Source: VMDJ01 sp965659945
Lineage (GTDB): Bacteria > Pseudomonadota > Gammaproteobacteria > Chromatiales > Chromatiaceae
Assembly: GCA_965659945.1 (NCBI GenBank)
Contig: CBFHYJ010000019.1
Coordinates: forward strand, 1 to 24,140
Reading direction: 5' to 3'
DNA length: 24,140 nucleotides
Positions 21,994 to 24,140 of this stretch are shown here, in pieces. The translations under genes and the position numbers were made by a program. The notes under the pieces were generated by a model. The model saw only the letters and a program-made list of their open reading frames with translations, made no database searches and was not told where the DNA came from. Every line of letters starts with the position of its first letter. The first letter of the stretch is position 1.

Positions 21994-24140
21994 CGCGCTG
22001 CTCTCCTTTGTCTCGCACGGTAATCACGTACCGCTGGATATAAAACAACGATCAGTAATACCAACAGAACAACGAGTGGCCAAATCACCGGTTGATTCCA
22101 TGCTAGCTGCTGCTGTGAACGAAGATCACCATCGATACGTTTATATTTGAGCGTGTTATTAGCCATCAGGTGCGGCAATGCATTGCGGTACCACGCATGA
22201 TGCAAACTATAGGCTCTTGGGAAAAAACCAAACAGCCAGGGAGATTCTTCACGCAATATCTCAACCATACGGTCAATCACCTGCTGTCGCTCTTCTGTAT
22301 TTGGCATGCTTTTCATCTGATCGAACAGACGATCAAATTCTGCACTGGAGAAGTTCGCTGCATTCTCCCCTTTTGCATCAACCTTGCCATTTGGCCCATG
22401 CAGTAAAAAGAAGAAATTCTCAGGATCCGGGTAGTCCGCATTCCAACCCCAACTAAAGATCTGCGCCGATCCTTTCATCATTTTCTCTTGGAAGCGATTG
22501 TAATCACTTGATCGAATGATCAACTCAATACCTAATTTTTCAAACTGATTGCGGTACCACTGCAATAAAGACTTAGCACCTGGTCCAGATTGAGTTGTGT
22601 CGTAATACAAGATCAGCGCACTACCCGTCGTAGGATCACGACCCTCTGGATAACCAGCTTCTACAAGCAACTGCTTCGCTTGGTCTATTGATTTTCGTTT
22701 AGCTGATCCATTTTGCCATTCATAAAGTTGGCGATTAAGACCAGCCTCATCTTCTTTGTAACCAAAGATGCCTGGCGGTAAGGGGCCATGGGCTATCTCA
22801 CCTCGACCGTTTAAAAAGATTGAGATGTATTCTTCCCAATCAAATGCCATGGCAATAGCTCTGCGTAATTTTTGTGCACGGCGTTGATCAGCTAGATCAT
22901 CAGGGTTCCCACCGACGACTGGATCTTTCATGTTGAAGCCCATGTAGAAGATCGAGGTTTCTACCGCGGTACTGAGCTTAATACCCTTCTCCGCCATCGC
23001 GTCGGTCAAATTGGCATCACCCGATGCACCAAATTGAATAGCTTGATCAAAGCTATCTGAAGCAATGCCGGAGTTGTCATAATAGCCCTGCAAGAATTTA
23101 TTCCAGCGCGGGATAGCCTCCTTCTCCAAGCTATAAATCGCCTTATCGATAAACGGCATTACCTTACCCGCATCATCGAGCATGCCAGATTGACGATCGA
23201 CTACTGAACCTTCTGTCGGATAACGCTCACCATGGAAATTTGGATTCTTGCTGAGCACCATACGAAGGTTTGGGTTGTTCTCAGTCAGCACAAAAGGACC
23301 TGTACCCACTGGATACCAATTCAGCGTGATATTTCGCGACTCCATTCCAGGCTGTTGATAAAAACGCTCCACTTCCCACGCCATCGGTGCGAAAAAATTC
23401 ATCGCCAACCAATACTCAAACTGCGGATAAGTCTTGTGAATACGAATGCGCCAAGTATAGCGATCAACCAATGTAACGCCCTCGATAGATTGATCACGTA
23501 AATCCACCCAGCCTTGCTGATTTGGTTTTAGCTCTTTGGAGGATTTCATAAAGTCTGCAAATCCAACAATGTGCTCAGACATCAATCCAGCAACCGGTGA
23601 GTGATTAGGCGCATAAGCCAGACGTTTTATCTGGAAAACATAATCGTCGGCCGTCAACTCCCTATCGCCCTGCTCTTTAAAATCATCCAAGGTGTATTTA
23701 TCCGTCAACTCAGATTCAGACATTGGCCAATAGCGATAGCCATCTTGTTTTTTAGCGAACGCAGGGTGTGGCTGAAATTGAATGCCCGGCTTTAGTGATA
23801 ACTCATATTCTGTGTATAGGGCTTGCTGAGCATTTACCTGTTCACCTTTGCCATCTAAGTAGGTTACTGTTGGCATCGCCTTAAGCGTCAGCGGTTCAAG
23901 CACATACGGACGCTTTAAAAAGTGATACTGCAGAGGTGGCTCATAGATCTGCGAGATAAAGGCCCACTCATTTGAACTATAAGAGCGTGCAGGATCTAGA
24001 TGTTTGGGACGCTCAGTGAAAGAGCTATAAAAAATGGACTGTTTCGGAGCATCTGCCGGATATGGCGAATTCAGCACAGCGTTATCACAAGCGGACAAAA
24101 AACTCGCCGCGAGGATTAATACTAATGGCGGCCAGAGCAA
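21990..24140 (-). CDS. Peptide-type ABC transporter substrate-binding lipoprotein, 5' end cut by window
   Basis: SBP_bac_5 family extracytoplasmic binding protein. At least 716 residues are seen; the codon at the edge is TTG within a signal sequence, so the true start lies outside the window. The visible part begins with a hydrophobic segment ending in the lipobox LSAC (Cys18 of the visible part). Binding-protein features include FTERPKHLDPARSYSSNEW, ITLNWYPVGTGPFVL, RRAIAMAFDWEEYISIFLNG and FSWGWNADYPDPENFFFLLHG. Unusually, the C-terminus carries a membrane helix (about 687-703, WPLVVLLVLLIVVLYP) and a basic tail RDYRARQRRAAR. This predicts anchoring both by lipid and by a helix with its tail in the cytoplasm. 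E. coli YejA (about 600 residues) is a free periplasmic protein. Confidence 0.93.
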   Translation of the reverse strand: MLWPPLVLILAASFLSACDNAVLNSPYPADAPKQSIFYSSFTERPKHLDPARSYSSNEWAFISQIYEPPLQYHFLKRPYVLEPLTLKAMPTVTYLDGKGEQVNAQQALYTEYELSLKPGIQFQPHPAFAKKQDGYRYWPMSESELTDKYTLDDFKEQGDRELTADDYVFQIKRLAYAPNHSPVAGLMSEHIVGFADFMKSSKELKPNQQGWVDLRDQSIEGVTLVDRYTWRIRIHKTYPQFEYWLAMNFFAPMAWEVERFYQQPGMESRNITLNWYPVGTGPFVLTENNPNLRMVLSKNPNFHGERYPTEGSVVDRQSGMLDDAGKVMPFIDKAIYSLEKEAIPRWNKFLQGYYDNSGIASDSFDQAIQFGASGDANLTDAMAEKGIKLSTAVETSIFYMGFNMKDPVVGGNPDDLADQRRAQKLRRAIAMAFDWEEYISIFLNGRGEIAHGPLPPGIFGYKEDEAGLNRQLYEWQNGSAKRKSIDQAKQLLVEAGYPEGRDPTTGSALILYYDTTQSGPGAKSLLQWYRNQFEKLGIELIIRSSDYNRFQEKMMKGSAQIFSWGWNADYPDPENFFFLLHGPNGKVDAKGENAANFSSAEFDRLFDQMKSMPNTEERQQVIDRMVEILREESPWLFGFFPRAYSLHHAWYRNALPHLMANNTLKYKRIDGDLRSQQQLAWNQPVIWPLVVLLVLLIVVLYPAVRDYRARQRRAAR

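Noticed and set aside
1..24140. CRISPR, prophage, insertion sequence, toxin-antitoxin or tRNA
   Set aside because: No regular repeats with spacers, transposase, integrase, terminal inverted repeats or cloverleaf were seen on reading through; almost every base belongs to a recognised housekeeping gene.

Overview
The window is protein-coding throughout and reads as chromosomal DNA of a gammaproteobacterium. The evidence is the gene order rpoS-nlpD-yqaA-pcm-surE, truD-ispF, ispD-ftsB-eno-kdsA-pyrG, dnaQ-rnhA and mltD, together with an FNR-type regulator and a lipid A/KDO gene. I cannot place it below class. There is no mobile element, CRISPR array, tRNA or rRNA, and no gene-free stretch longer than about 300 bases. 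Nearly all genes are recognisable housekeeping genes.

Layout. (1) Bases 1-3556, minus strand: surE, pcm, yqaA, nlpD and rpoS, a tightly packed operon for stationary-phase survival, protein repair and cell separation. rpoS loses all similarity to the family at about base 80, and the last 80 bases read like part of an unrelated hexapeptide-repeat protein, so this end is either a chimeric contig end or a real breakpoint. (2) 3637-5629, plus strand: an RNase J-like beta-CASP nuclease followed by a SmrA-like Smr-domain protein. (3) 5626-7142, minus strand: truD and ispF. (4) 7190-7960, plus strand: tatD. (5) 7941-12812, minus strand: ispD, ftsB, eno, kdsA and pyrG (isoprenoid precursor synthesis, divisome, glycolysis, KDO, CTP), with a clear sigma70-like promoter before pyrG and a terminator-like hairpin after eno. 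(6) 13047-14338, plus strand: a small secreted low-complexity protein with a textbook terminator, then an FNR/ANR regulator. (7) 14317-16260, minus strand: dnaQ, rnhA and a YafS-like methyltransferase. (8) 16300-17661, plus strand: mltD. (9) 17652-24140, minus strand: a four-gene peptide-type ABC transporter in the order binding protein, permease, permease, double ATPase (as in yejABEF); its first gene runs off the window.

The block pyrG-kdsA-eno-ftsB-ispD-ispF-truD-surE-pcm-nlpD-rpoS is an old gammaproteobacterial synteny group. Here it is still in order but split by two opposite-strand inserts: tatD between ispD and ispF, and rnj-smrA between truD and surE. Packing is extreme. All four convergent gene pairs overlap at their stop codons, and many same-strand junctions are ATGA, TGATG or TAATG overlaps.

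I found no clearly new defence, mobile or biosynthetic system. The points most worth checking are the rpoS breakpoint, the rnj-smrA insert with a hairpin presenting the ribosome site of smrA, the secreted Gln/Asn/Gly/Pro/Met-rich protein, and the unusual architecture of the transporter (membrane-tailed lipoprotein binding protein, extended second permease, two four-cysteine motifs in the ATPase).
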